A stretch of 64,000 bases of DNA from UM-FILTER-33-9 sp964530235. GTDB lineage: Bacteria; Patescibacteriota; Microgenomatia; UBA1406; GWC2-37-13. Below are positions 51,766 to 60,216 of this stretch, piece after piece. Each line of letters begins with the position of its first letter. The first letter of the stretch is position 1. Location: the NCBI GenBank assembly GCA_964530235.1, contig CAZGYB010000006.1, positions 7,332 through 71,331 on the forward strand, in the 5' to 3' direction. The translations under genes and the position numbers were made by a program. The notes below the pieces were generated by a model. It saw only the letters and a program-made list of their open reading frames with translations, searched no databases and was not told where the DNA came from.

Positions 51766-52224
51766 ATGAAAAAAGTACAACTCACAGAAGAAGGATATGC
51801 CCTATTACAGCAAGAGCTTCAATCTTTAAAAAAAGAAAGACTTCCTGTTGCGATCGAAAAATTGCAGAAAGCCCGGTCTATGGGCGATTTAAAAGAAAAT
51901 AACGCATATTCATCTGCACGCGACGAACTTGCGCTTCTTGAAGGAAGAGTACAAGAAATTGAAGATATACTGAAAAATGTCGAGATTATTAACCGCGCAT
52001 TAAAACAGAATGAAATTACCATTGGTGCCCGTGTCACTATCGCAGTCGAAGGAAATAAAGAACAGTTTCACATCGTAGGCGAATACGAAGCAGATCCCAT
52101 GAATAAGCGGGTATCCCACACTTCTCCAATTGGGCAGGCCTTGATGGGCAAAAAAGTCGGCGACACAGTACAAATCGAAATTCCTTCTGGCAAAATCATA
52201 TATAAAATTGTTGATATTAAGTAG
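51766..52224 (+). CDS. greA: transcription elongation factor GreA
   Basis: A 152-aa protein of normal GreA length that rescues stalled RNA polymerase by stimulating RNA cleavage. The N-terminal coiled coil opens with TEEGYALLQQEL and carries the acidic tip residues in ARSMGDLKENNAYSSARDE (the D/E pair at the tip). The C-terminal FKBP-like domain ends with SPIGQALMGKKVGDTVQIEIPSG. Its stop overlaps the convergent ACT gene by 8 bp. Confidence 0.95.
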   Translation: MKKVQLTEEGYALLQQELQSLKKERLPVAIEKLQKARSMGDLKENNAYSSARDELALLEGRVQEIEDILKNVEIINRALKQNEITIGARVTIAVEGNKEQFHIVGEYEADPMNKRVSHTSPIGQALMGKKVGDTVQIEIPSGKIIYKIVDIK

Positions 52225-52876
52225 TATTTCCACGGAATAGTTTTTTCAGCGCGGAAAACCCAAGTTCTACTTCAGAATCTTTCAATAAAATAGTAAATTC
52301 TGTATTGGTTGAAACAATATCAATGATATTAATATTGTTCCATGCCAATGTTTTTAGAATCCGATAGTACACCCCGGGCATCTCAACATTTTCCTGAGGC
52401 AGACGAATGGTTATCGCGGTCAGATTGCTAAGTAACGCAATAACTTTTTCATTTTTAAACACCGTTTCAAGGCGTTTCAAAAAAAACATATTCGTAATTA
52501 CCGCAGTTTCAAAAACTCCCTGTGTGATAGTACAGAATAGATTCTTTGTTTGGGCGCCAGGATGAAATAGTTTTCCAGCCTTCTCTATCAATCCTTCAGA
52601 ATTCTCATAGGTTATTTCGACAAGTCCTGAGCGAAGAATCATTTCAGGAACACCATCGAAAATACGATTTACGTTTCGTGTTTGGACTGGAGCACGGTAT
52701 CGTCTCAAAGCCATAACAACAGCTCCTGTTTTCACTGATTTATGCAGTTTTTTTTCAATCTCCGGACTAAGAAAACGTGCAAGTGAAGATAAGTTGATAA
52801 TTCCCTTTTGAAGCGCTTCTTCAACAAAAGGTTCTTTGTGAACAAACTCAGCAACCACCTCAGCGATTGTTACCAT
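52217..52876 (-). CDS. ACT-domain protein, probable amino-acid-responsive regulator
   Basis: A 219-aa protein. Residues about 1-60 are helical (AEVVAEFVHKEPFVEEALQK, then LSSLARFLSPEIEKKL) and could form a DNA-binding or dimerisation unit, although no standard helix-turn-helix is obvious. Residues about 145-215 form an ACT-like fold: ITIRLPQENVEMPGVYYRIL, AWNNINIIDIVSTNTEFTIL, as in the paired ACT units of aspartokinase. ACT domains bind amino acids. A 20-bp inverted repeat starts one base upstream of its ATG, so autoregulation is possible. It is divergent from the second GNAT-M20-lysK unit. Confidence 0.65.
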   Translation of the reverse strand: MVTIAEVVAEFVHKEPFVEEALQKGIINLSSLARFLSPEIEKKLHKSVKTGAVVMALRRYRAPVQTRNVNRIFDGVPEMILRSGLVEITYENSEGLIEKAGKLFHPGAQTKNLFCTITQGVFETAVITNMFFLKRLETVFKNEKVIALLSNLTAITIRLPQENVEMPGVYYRILKTLAWNNINIIDIVSTNTEFTILLKDSEVELGFSALKKLFRGNTT

Positions 52877-52896
52877 AGTGTTAATATTTTAACACT
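52877..52896. promoter_or_regulatory. inverted repeat upstream of the ACT-domain gene
   Basis: AGTGTTAA (52877-52884), four bases, then TTAACACT (52889-52896): 8-bp perfect arms around TATT. It abuts the ATG of the ACT gene on the minus strand and lies 33 bp upstream of the -35 of the divergent promoter. Operator function is inferred from the symmetry and position. Confidence 0.5.
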
Positions 52897-52928
52897 TTAT
52901 ATCTATTTTGTAAATATATTACTTAAAA

Positions 52929-52956
52929 TTGACAAAATAAATATTATTCTTATAAT
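52929..52956 (+). promoter_or_regulatory. promoter of the second GNAT-M20-lysK unit
   Basis: A perfect -35 TTGACA (52929-52934), a 16-bp spacer, and a perfect -10 TATAAT (52951-52956). The ATG at 52981 lies 24 nt after the -10. This is one of the best consensus promoters in the window. Confidence 0.75.
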
Positions 52957-52980
52957 TACGTATGTTTCAGTTTTACCTAT

Positions 52981-54039
52981 ATGGCAGCGGAATTACCAAA
53001 TAACGGGAACGGATATGATATCCCTGCGCACCCTGGTCCAAGCAGCGTTGGTGAAATCATATATCCGCCTGTACCAGCAACAGAGCAGCGAAAAAAAGGT
53101 TTTTATCCTCACGTTGTAGAGGATCAATCATTATTGGTCTCTCTCGTCTCTGAATTTGCCCAATTCCCTTTTGGTGAAGAAACAGAAAGTGGACCGGTAA
53201 CAAGATACAGTGAACGGGTTGTTGTAGTAGGTCGAGTTCTTTTAGATCTAACAGAAGAGGCCCGCCAAACGCTGATACCTTTTGTTGAAGGGCTCATTCC
53301 ACTTCAGGGTTGCGGTGAAGAACTCCTTGAAGATTGTTGCATCCTTTACCTTGGGAAAAATCAACCTGACAGAACTACTCCATATGAGAGGTTAGAAACA
53401 CAAATATCACAAGTGACTCAGGTCTTTTCTGCTCAAGAAGAAACCACTGGACATGACATGTCTCCATTTCAAATCAGAATATTAACCGAAAGTGAGAGAA
53501 TTGATCCTGCAGTAGTACGCCAGTATGGAGAACTCTATCAAGTATTCGGTTGGGAATACATAGACGTCGTTAACCTTCTTAACAACCCACACAATACGTT
53601 GGTTGCTGCGTTTGAAGGTGAAAGCATAGTTAGCTCAGGAATGGCAGAACGGGCTAATCTCACAATACGCCGTGGAGAACAACACTTCCCTTTTATCATG
53701 TATGAAATGACCGAGGCTGCAACACGCGAGCCACACCGCAAACGCGGTCTGTATACCGCAGTAGCAACAGAAATGATGCGCTTTCTGGCTTCAACAGATG
53801 TTCACCTTGCTTATGCTGAATCAAATGCGGAAGCGCCGGGTGTTTTAAAAGCTGCTCACCGTCTTGGAAGACATCATAGTCTAAACGCACTCGAACAATT
53901 TGGCTTTCCTGCTCGTTTACTAGAACAGCACGTAAGGATTTCTGCTGGAATGAATGATCGTAGGCCCCCACAACAAAAAAATGATCTTCTCCCAACATTT
54001 ATGTCCCGTAATCAATTAATACAACAGTATGGATCATAA
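52981..54039 (+). CDS. GNAT-family acetyltransferase with N-terminal extension
   Basis: A 352-aa protein. Roughly the first 150 residues are of unknown fold. Residues about 195-320 form a GNAT domain: TLVAAFEGESIVSSGMAERANL, MYEMTEAATREPHRKRGLYTAVATEMM (acetyl-CoA loop HRKRGLYTAV), and AYAESNAEAPGVLKAAHRLG. The TEAAT...HRKRGL layout recalls the acetyltransferases that follow lysine 2,3-aminomutase (AblB-like) and related amino-acid acetylases; this is a resemblance seen by eye. It overlaps the M20 gene by 11 bp. The substrate is unknown. Confidence 0.68.
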   Translation: MAAELPNNGNGYDIPAHPGPSSVGEIIYPPVPATEQRKKGFYPHVVEDQSLLVSLVSEFAQFPFGEETESGPVTRYSERVVVVGRVLLDLTEEARQTLIPFVEGLIPLQGCGEELLEDCCILYLGKNQPDRTTPYERLETQISQVTQVFSAQEETTGHDMSPFQIRILTESERIDPAVVRQYGELYQVFGWEYIDVVNLLNNPHNTLVAAFEGESIVSSGMAERANLTIRRGEQHFPFIMYEMTEAATREPHRKRGLYTAVATEMMRFLASTDVHLAYAESNAEAPGVLKAAHRLGRHHSLNALEQFGFPARLLEQHVRISAGMNDRRPPQQKNDLLPTFMSRNQLIQQYGS

Positions 54040-55171
54040 AAAAACAGTAACTAGCTTATTGAAAAAACTTGTCGCAATTCCATCAAAATATCCCGATGAA
54101 CAACAAATTGCAGATTTTATTTTTACATATCTTTCGAATCGGGGTATCACGGTATCAAAGCAGATAGTTGAAAAAAACCGATACAATATCGTAGCAGAAA
54201 AAGGGGTGGGGGAAAGGTCCATACTTTTCTATGGACATTTGGATACGATTGCTGTCACCGACGGATGGAAAACAGATCCGTTCAAACTTATTATCAGAAA
54301 TGACCGCGCATACGGACTCGGCGCATGGGACATGAAAAGCGGTTTAGTTGCAAATATCGTTACCTTTCTCAATACTCCGGTAAAACACACAAAACTCAAA
54401 CTTGCTTTTTGTGTTGATGAGGAGAATATTTCAAAAGGAGGGTATCACCTCATAAAAACTCATTTTTTTAAGGACGTCGTCTGTCTTGTTTCACCTGAAC
54501 CTTCATTCAAACACAAATTACAAGGGATAGTAACAGGAAGAGTCGGTCGAGCACCTTATATCATTTCTATACAAGGAATTCCAAAACATTTCGGGTATTA
54601 TGATGAAAAATGTGATCCTTCTCTTTTCACCGCAGATCTTATTCAAAATCTTCGAAACCTGAATAAATCAGTAAAGGAAAAAAAACAGTTTATATATGTA
54701 AATTCTATAAGCACACAAAGAACGGGTCTTTCAACTCCTTCGCGTATTACCCTTGAAATCGACACTTCAGTTCTCCCACCAACTGAACATCAAGACATGA
54801 AACAATATATTGAGTCTATAGTAAAGGAAGTTTGTAGAAAATATAACGGTTACTTTTCCGTATCGGTGGAATATGTTTCGCGAGAAACGCCGTTTCTTGA
54901 AGGATACCAAATCAAAGCATCTGATCCCTATCTTCCACTTTTAACAGAAAGCATACGGAAAATAACTCATAAGAAAGCACAACCCTATTTCCGTTCATCT
55001 GTCGCAGACGACAATATTTTTGGAAGCGCCGGAGTATCAACGCTTGGTATCGGTCCGGTCGGAGGAAACGCGCATGCCCCAAATGAATGGGTTTCCCTCT
55101 CATCAGTGTATTCGTTGTATAATATACTGCAAACATTTATTCTGTTAGCAGATCAAAAAAGAAAGCTATGA
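54029..55171 (+). CDS. M20 family metallopeptidase/deacylase (ArgE/DapE/LysK-like)
   Basis: A 380-aa M20 hydrolase with the full set of residues: H70 and D72 (YGHLDT), D101 (GAWDMKSG), E131-E132 after D130 (VDEEN), E157 (SPEPS) and a late His in GGNAHAPNEWV. It resembles the paralogue at 5633 throughout, notably in the N-terminal helix, the GLGA(W/Y)D motif and the NAH-x2-NE end. Deacylation of an N-acyl amino acid is typical of the family. It overlaps the GNAT gene by 11 bp and the LysRS gene by 4 bp (ATGA). Confidence 0.85.
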   Translation: MDHKKTVTSLLKKLVAIPSKYPDEQQIADFIFTYLSNRGITVSKQIVEKNRYNIVAEKGVGERSILFYGHLDTIAVTDGWKTDPFKLIIRNDRAYGLGAWDMKSGLVANIVTFLNTPVKHTKLKLAFCVDEENISKGGYHLIKTHFFKDVVCLVSPEPSFKHKLQGIVTGRVGRAPYIISIQGIPKHFGYYDEKCDPSLFTADLIQNLRNLNKSVKEKKQFIYVNSISTQRTGLSTPSRITLEIDTSVLPPTEHQDMKQYIESIVKEVCRKYNGYFSVSVEYVSRETPFLEGYQIKASDPYLPLLTESIRKITHKKAQPYFRSSVADDNIFGSAGVSTLGIGPVGGNAHAPNEWVSLSSVYSLYNILQTFILLADQKRKL

Positions 55172-56742
55172 TTTGGGTTGATCGTGAGGTAAAAAAATTG
55201 ATGGACCGGAAACTACCCCTTGAGTGGGTTGATGATATGAAAACTCCTTCTGGACGTATTCATGTCGGCTCGCTACGGGGGGTGCTTGTACATGATCTCG
55301 TATATAAAGCGTTTCAGGAAAAAGGAATTGCGTCTCGTTTCTCTTACGTTTTTAACGATATGGATCCGATGGACGCAATCCCTTCTTATCTTGATCAAAA
55401 AAAATGGGGGGTTTACGCCGGTAAACCTCTCAATAAAATCCCATCTCCGGTTGAAGGATATAAAAGCTTTGCTACATTTTATGCACAGGAATTTATCGAT
55501 GTCTTCAATTCGCTTAACTGTCATCCGCAGATTATTTGGTCTCATGAACTCTATGAGTCGGGGAAGATAAATAATGCAATCAGACTATTTTTAGATAATT
55601 CTGAGAAAGTTAGGGAAATTTATAAAAAAGTGACGAAAAAAGAACGGAAATCTGATTGGATTCCATTTAATCCAGTCTGTGAACAGTGCGGAAATGTCGG
55701 TACAACAAATGCATATCTTTGGGACGGAACATATGTCCATTACCGCTGTGAACCTAAAATAGTTGATTGGGCAACCGGCTGCGGGTATGAAGGCAAAACA
55801 ACTCCCTTTGACGGTAGGGGAAAACTTCCTTGGAAGCTCGACTGGCCAGCTCATTGGAAAGTCATCGGAATCACAGTTGAATCATCCGGTAAAGACCACA
55901 TGTCTTCGGGAGGTTCGTATGATATGGCAATACATTTTTGTAAAGAAATTCTAAACATAAAACCTCCAGACTCGCTTGGCGGATATGAGTGGTTTACGGT
56001 AGGCGGACGGAAAATGTCTTCTTCAAAAGGGATCGGAACTTCTGCAAAAGAAGTTACTGAAATCCTTCCTCCTGAAGTATTTCGTTTTTTTATGGTAAGG
56101 ACCCCTATCACAACCCATCTCGATTTTAACCCATTCGGCGAAACAATACCCAATCTGTTTGATGATTATGACCGGTGTTTGAATGCTTATTATGACAAAC
56201 GCGAAGGTAAAATTCCTGAGGGAAAACAGGGAGACGTACTCTCTGATTTCGCACGCATTATTGAACTTTCTGAAGTTACACCGTATTCAAAAAAAAGACC
56301 TTTTCTTCCCCGGTTTAGAACGGTTGCAAACCTGTTGGCTGCTCATAAAAATCCTGCTCTCCATTTTTCTCAAAACATAGGAAATCCTCTAACCGAAACG
56401 GAGAGCGCTATTCTGACCGAACGAATTCATTATGCAAAAATATATATAACGAAGTATGCGGGAACTCGAACTTCCCAAACAAATGAATCAGAGAAAAAAT
56501 TCGAGATGAATGCGAAGCAAAAAGAGTTTCTTTCTTCTCTTGCTGGTGCTTTAAAGCAGCTTTCACAACCGGATCAAGAAACCATTCAAACCGTTTTTTT
56601 TGCTGAAATAAAAAAAGCGGATCTGCCTCCAAAAGAAGCATTTCAAGCGTTCTATCAAAAACTCACCGGAAAATCATTCGGCCCGAAAGCAAGTGATTTT
56701 ATCCTATCAATGGGAGTTGAAAATGTTGTTAATAAACTATAA
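55168..56742 (+). CDS. lysS: class I lysyl-tRNA synthetase
   Basis: A 524-aa class I enzyme, unrelated in fold to the common class II LysRS. The HIGH-type motif is HVGS (residues 32-35) in PSGRIHVGSLRGVLVHD. The KMSKS-type motif is KMSSSKG near residue 282. A zinc-like CEQCGNVGTTNAY segment lies around residue 170. A C-terminal helical anticodon-binding domain follows. Class I LysRS is typical of archaea and of scattered bacteria. It is coupled by ATGA to the M20 gene, giving a GNAT-M20-LysRS operon. Confidence 0.95.
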   Translation: MIWVDREVKKLMDRKLPLEWVDDMKTPSGRIHVGSLRGVLVHDLVYKAFQEKGIASRFSYVFNDMDPMDAIPSYLDQKKWGVYAGKPLNKIPSPVEGYKSFATFYAQEFIDVFNSLNCHPQIIWSHELYESGKINNAIRLFLDNSEKVREIYKKVTKKERKSDWIPFNPVCEQCGNVGTTNAYLWDGTYVHYRCEPKIVDWATGCGYEGKTTPFDGRGKLPWKLDWPAHWKVIGITVESSGKDHMSSGGSYDMAIHFCKEILNIKPPDSLGGYEWFTVGGRKMSSSKGIGTSAKEVTEILPPEVFRFFMVRTPITTHLDFNPFGETIPNLFDDYDRCLNAYYDKREGKIPEGKQGDVLSDFARIIELSEVTPYSKKRPFLPRFRTVANLLAAHKNPALHFSQNIGNPLTETESAILTERIHYAKIYITKYAGTRTSQTNESEKKFEMNAKQKEFLSSLAGALKQLSQPDQETIQTVFFAEIKKADLPPKEAFQAFYQKLTGKSFGPKASDFILSMGVENVVNKL

Positions 56743-56750
56743 ATCAATGT

Positions 56751-57362
56751 ATGAAACAACTGCTTTTGGCAACACACAATAAGGCAAAACTGGGTGAATT
56801 AAAACTTGGCGCACAAGCGCTTGTTGATAAAGGATGGAGCATATTATCTTTAGACGATGTCAAGATCACGCACGATCCTGAAGAAACTGGAAAAACATTT
56901 GAAGAAAACGCAACTCTCAAAGCTCAGTATTATGGAACCGCTTCCGGCATTCCCACTCTTGCAGATGACGGCGGTCTTATCATACCGTTTTTAAACAATG
57001 AACCCGGAGTGAAGTCTAAACGGTGGCTCGGCCGAGAGGCAACTGATGAAGAGCTAATCGAACATACACTTGTCCGGCTTAAAGACGCAAAAAAAAATGA
57101 CAGAGTTGCGTACCTGCAAACCTGTCTGTGCTACTTTGATCCACAAACAAAAACAACACTTACTCGAATTGAACGAATTCGCGGGCACATTGCGGAAAAA
57201 ACGAGCGGAAATCCAACACACGGATATCCTTTCAGAGCTCTCTTCATTGTCACAGAATATAATAAATATTACGACGAATTAACAGACCATGAACATCACG
57301 CAATCAATCACAGGCTCCGAGCTCTTAGATGGATTGTGGAAAAAATAATAAAGAGTTGTTAG
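56751..57362 (+). CDS. rdgB: non-canonical purine NTP pyrophosphatase (RdgB/HAM1)
   Basis: A 203-aa enzyme that hydrolyses ITP, dITP and XTP and so keeps them out of DNA and RNA. LLLATHNKAKLGELK at the N-terminus, FEENATLKAQYYGTASGIPTLADDGGLII (ends FEENA and ADDGGL) with the catalytic Asp residues, and the end HHAINHRLRALR match the family. It follows lysS by 8 bp and precedes serS by 9 bp. Confidence 0.92.
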   Translation: MKQLLLATHNKAKLGELKLGAQALVDKGWSILSLDDVKITHDPEETGKTFEENATLKAQYYGTASGIPTLADDGGLIIPFLNNEPGVKSKRWLGREATDEELIEHTLVRLKDAKKNDRVAYLQTCLCYFDPQTKTTLTRIERIRGHIAEKTSGNPTHGYPFRALFIVTEYNKYYDELTDHEHHAINHRLRALRWIVEKIIKSC

Positions 57363-57371
57363 AATGCATAT

Positions 57372-58631
57372 ATGCTTTCTGTTGATTTTATCCGAAACAA
57401 TAAGAATAAAGTTCTTGAAACACTCAAAAACAAAAACCGTGTTGCTGATATTGAAGGGATACTAAAACTTGATGAACAACGAAAAGAATGGATTGAGAAG
57501 TCCCAGAAACTAAGGGAAGAGCGAAATTTAATATCAAAAAAACCTCTGAGCGAAGCAACGAAAACCCGTGGAAAAGAAATTAAAGAAGCGTTAAAAAAAA
57601 TCGAACAAAGTTTAATTGAAGTTGAAAGCCAATTGCAGTCACATCTAAGTCAAGTTCCAAGTGTACCTCTTGATGAAGTACCTATTGGACAGGATGCATC
57701 GGGCAACGTAGTACAAAGAACGTGGGGAAAACCGCCACAGTTTGACTTCACTCCTCAATCGCACATTGCACTGGGAACTGCCCTTGATGTCATTGATTTT
57801 GCCCGGGGAACTAAGGTATCCGGTTTTAGAGGATATTTTTTAAAGAATCAAGGCGCTGTGCTTCACATTGCAATACTTATGTACGTTTTGCAAAAATTGA
57901 TTCAAAAAGGATATACGCCGATCATAGCACCGGCAATTATAAAAAAATTTACTCTGTTTGGCTCCGGACATCTTCCCTGGGGAGAAAAAGAACTATACAA
58001 ATTAAACGGTGAGGATAATGACTCATACCTTTCCGCAACAGCTGAAATTCCAGTCACTGCTTATTACAGCAATGAAATTCTGGAAGAAAAGGAACTTCCG
58101 AAAAAATTTGTTGCACTTTCACCCTGCTTCCGCAGTGAGGCCGGTTCATACGGGAAAGATACAAAAGGCTTGTACCGATTACATGAGTTTTGGAAAATCG
58201 AACAGGTTATTATCGGGAAAAACAGCATAGAAGAAGCGCGTAAGACTCATGAAGAGTTACAACAAAACGCAGAAGAAGTTCTCCAAGACCTTGGACTCCC
58301 CTATCAAGTACTCCTTATGTGTACCGGCGATATGGGAGAACCGCAGCTTAAAAAATACGATATTGAAACCTGGATGCCGTCGCGAAACGGATTTGGCGAA
58401 ACGATGAGTAATTCAATAATGGGAGATTTCCAAACCAGAAGACTAAATATTAAATACCGGAAACAGGATGGAACAAAAGAATATTGCTTCTCCTTTAATA
58501 ATACCGCGCTTGCTTCGCCTCGAATTCTTATTGCGCTTCTTGAAAACTTCCAGCAAAAAGATGGATCGGTAATTATTCCAAAAGTTCTGCATTCTCTCAC
58601 CGGTTTTAAAACAATTCCGGTTGCAAAATAA
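57372..58631 (+). CDS. serS: seryl-tRNA synthetase
   Basis: A 419-aa class II synthetase of normal length. It has an N-terminal antiparallel coiled-coil arm that grips the long variable arm of tRNA-Ser (about residues 30-105), and a catalytic core with motif 2 (LSPCFRSEAGSYGKDTKGLYRLHEF, ends SPCFRSEAG and YRLHEF) and motif 3 (FNNTALASPRILIALLE). TAEIPVTAYY is the serine-binding TAE loop. It is the last gene of the LysRS-RdgB-SerRS run; its 3' end overlaps the -35 region of the next promoter. Confidence 0.96.
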   Translation: MLSVDFIRNNKNKVLETLKNKNRVADIEGILKLDEQRKEWIEKSQKLREERNLISKKPLSEATKTRGKEIKEALKKIEQSLIEVESQLQSHLSQVPSVPLDEVPIGQDASGNVVQRTWGKPPQFDFTPQSHIALGTALDVIDFARGTKVSGFRGYFLKNQGAVLHIAILMYVLQKLIQKGYTPIIAPAIIKKFTLFGSGHLPWGEKELYKLNGEDNDSYLSATAEIPVTAYYSNEILEEKELPKKFVALSPCFRSEAGSYGKDTKGLYRLHEFWKIEQVIIGKNSIEEARKTHEELQQNAEEVLQDLGLPYQVLLMCTGDMGEPQLKKYDIETWMPSRNGFGETMSNSIMGDFQTRRLNIKYRKQDGTKEYCFSFNNTALASPRILIALLENFQQKDGSVIIPKVLHSLTGFKTIPVAK

Positions 58632-58648
58632 AAACCCGTATGTATAAT
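58621..58648 (+). promoter_or_regulatory. promoter of the second leader peptide and downstream operon
   Basis: TTGCAA (58621-58626), a 16-bp spacer and TATAAT (58643-58648). The -35 lies in the last codons of serS. The leader ATG at 58660 begins 11 nt after the -10. Confidence 0.5.
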
Positions 58649-58659
58649 ATATTCATCTT

Positions 58660-58722
58660 ATGAACACAAACCGTTTATCAGTTCTTTTTATTCAGCTTAT
58701 TCTCCCCCCGCGGGCGGATTAA
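58660..58722 (+). CDS. 20-aa putative leader peptide
   Basis: The frame encodes MNTNRLSVLFIQLILPPRAD and ends in TAA, between a good -10 box and an intrinsic terminator. It is rich in Leu and Ile codons just before the GC-rich segment that could pair with the terminator stem. The layout resembles amino-acid attenuator leaders of branched-chain operons, but codon bias towards a single amino acid is modest. It may be a chance frame. Confidence 0.38.
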   Translation: MNTNRLSVLFIQLILPPRAD

Positions 58723-58768
58723 GGTATTGAATAAAAATACACTAACCCGCCTACCGGCGGGATTTTTT
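58710..58768 (+). terminator. intrinsic terminator 5 nt before the operon start, with a competing upstream segment
   Basis: CCCGCC (58746-58751), loop TACC, GGCGGG (58756-58761), then A and six T (58763-58768). The next gene's ATG is at 58774, so the terminator sits directly in front of it. It can end the serS transcript. The segment GCGGGCGG (58710-58717), inside the leader peptide end, can pair over 5 bp with the left arm and so compete with the terminator. Attenuation of the downstream operon is inferred. Confidence 0.6.
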
Positions 58769-58773
58769 GTTAT

Positions 58774-60213
58774 ATGGCAAAAGAGTTAAAACAAAACTCC
58801 CCTCACGAACTTCTTGTTCGAATGGGTATTGTTCCTGAAAGGAAAATTCATGATAAAGTTTCTGAACTAAGTCGTAGAAATTTTGAGTGGGTTAATCTTG
58901 CAAGTGGAGATGTTCCAATCGGACCTGTACTTGAGGCAATAAAAACAAGTGATACATTAAACCCGCCCCGGACAGGTCATATGGGCGGAGTCTGGCAAAC
59001 AATAGTTCAAGGCGGTGGCGCAGAACTTATGCTCAACGAAGCTGTAAGACAGCAGGAAGTCGGATATCCGCTTATTTTCGATTTTAACGAAATACCGTCT
59101 GCAGACGGAAGGAGTGGAGATACACTCTATCATCCTGCAAGTATAAAAACAAAATCAGGCTGGGTCGATCTGGATCTGTATGACGCTCAGGGCAATCCAC
59201 TTGACCGATCATATCCTATATACGCGCCTTACGCATTTACTAAAGTTAAAGGAAGTCTTGTTCCAATATCTGCTATTCATAAAACAGAAATGAAAGGTAT
59301 GGGTTCTGATATTGCATTTATATCAGAAGTCTTTGTAAAGAACGCACCAAGAGTTCGCACATTGCTTAATGGGCTTTTGTCGACAGCAAGTTATGGCGAT
59401 GACGATCCTCGAGAACAAGAATCCCAGGCAAAGATACTAAAACTCATTGTTGACAGATCGGTAAACAAAGATGGTCGCGTCAGAGACACTCAATTAAAAA
59501 GAAGTAGGGGTAAATTTACCTTAGCGGGTACTGAATATTCACAGGAACAACTCGTAGATATGATAATGTTAAGTCTTGAGATCGCCGACAATCCAAACAT
59601 ATTCAGAGACCGTTACTTTGAAATCCCTGAACATATGCCTCGGATATCAAAAGAGCTATTAGCAGCAACAATGGCCGTTCTTGATGTTGATTTTACCGAC
59701 GGCACCCAATCCCTTACTCCCATAAATCCTCATTTCCACTGGGGAGCATTCCAAATGGCAGGAGCACCTCCGCTTCAAGAAGGTTATTTTTCAAGTAGCG
59801 CTGGCGGGATTGCACACCTTATTACTATGATGAGATTAACTGACAAAACTATTCCTCCTGTTTACTATGTATTAATGCCAGCGTCAATATTCACACTCCT
59901 TCCGTCATCTTGCTACCCTAAAGATGTAACCGCAGTAGCTGAACTCTTTCAGTTAATTCATGAACGTTCAGATAGTTATAAAGGAAAACCGAGCAACCAA
60001 ATGAAGGCTATCCAGGACGTAGTTCAGGACTGGTATTCCCGAAATCAAACTATATTGTCCGATTCGTTCAAAAGCAGGTTTTCACCCTATGATTCGACTC
60101 GAACAAATTATATTCCTTATTCGCCTGAATTAACAACGCCTGAAGGATTTGATACCTTAACATTTAGACAAGCAACAATAGCAGTTGGGTACTTAAAACA
60201 AGTTGTCCAATAA
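58774..60213 (+). CDS. unknown 479-aa protein, first gene of the DUF917-dipeptidase-racemase operon
   Basis: I do not recognise this protein. It is soluble, without signal peptide or membrane segment. Conserved-looking patches are FEWVNLASGDVPIGPVLEAI (about residues 36-55), PPRTGHMGGVWQTIVQGGG, FDFNEIPSADGRSGDT (about 92-107) and NPHFHWGAFQMAGAPPLQEG (about 322-341). The last two hold His, Asp and Gly typical of active sites. The C-terminal 60 residues are rich in polar and aromatic residues. The start is 5 nt after a terminator. It precedes the DUF917-like gene by 3 bp, so a joint pathway is likely. Confidence 0.6.
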   Translation: MAKELKQNSPHELLVRMGIVPERKIHDKVSELSRRNFEWVNLASGDVPIGPVLEAIKTSDTLNPPRTGHMGGVWQTIVQGGGAELMLNEAVRQQEVGYPLIFDFNEIPSADGRSGDTLYHPASIKTKSGWVDLDLYDAQGNPLDRSYPIYAPYAFTKVKGSLVPISAIHKTEMKGMGSDIAFISEVFVKNAPRVRTLLNGLLSTASYGDDDPREQESQAKILKLIVDRSVNKDGRVRDTQLKRSRGKFTLAGTEYSQEQLVDMIMLSLEIADNPNIFRDRYFEIPEHMPRISKELLAATMAVLDVDFTDGTQSLTPINPHFHWGAFQMAGAPPLQEGYFSSSAGGIAHLITMMRLTDKTIPPVYYVLMPASIFTLLPSSCYPKDVTAVAELFQLIHERSDSYKGKPSNQMKAIQDVVQDWYSRNQTILSDSFKSRFSPYDSTRTNYIPYSPELTTPEGFDTLTFRQATIAVGYLKQVVQ

Positions 60214-60216
60214 ACT

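Noticed and set aside
4691..52896. One shared operator for both palindromes, because both contain TGTTAATAT
   Set aside because: The 9-mer points outward from the dyad at 4691-4710 but inward at 52877-52896, so the two sites have different symmetry and are not obviously bound by the same protein.
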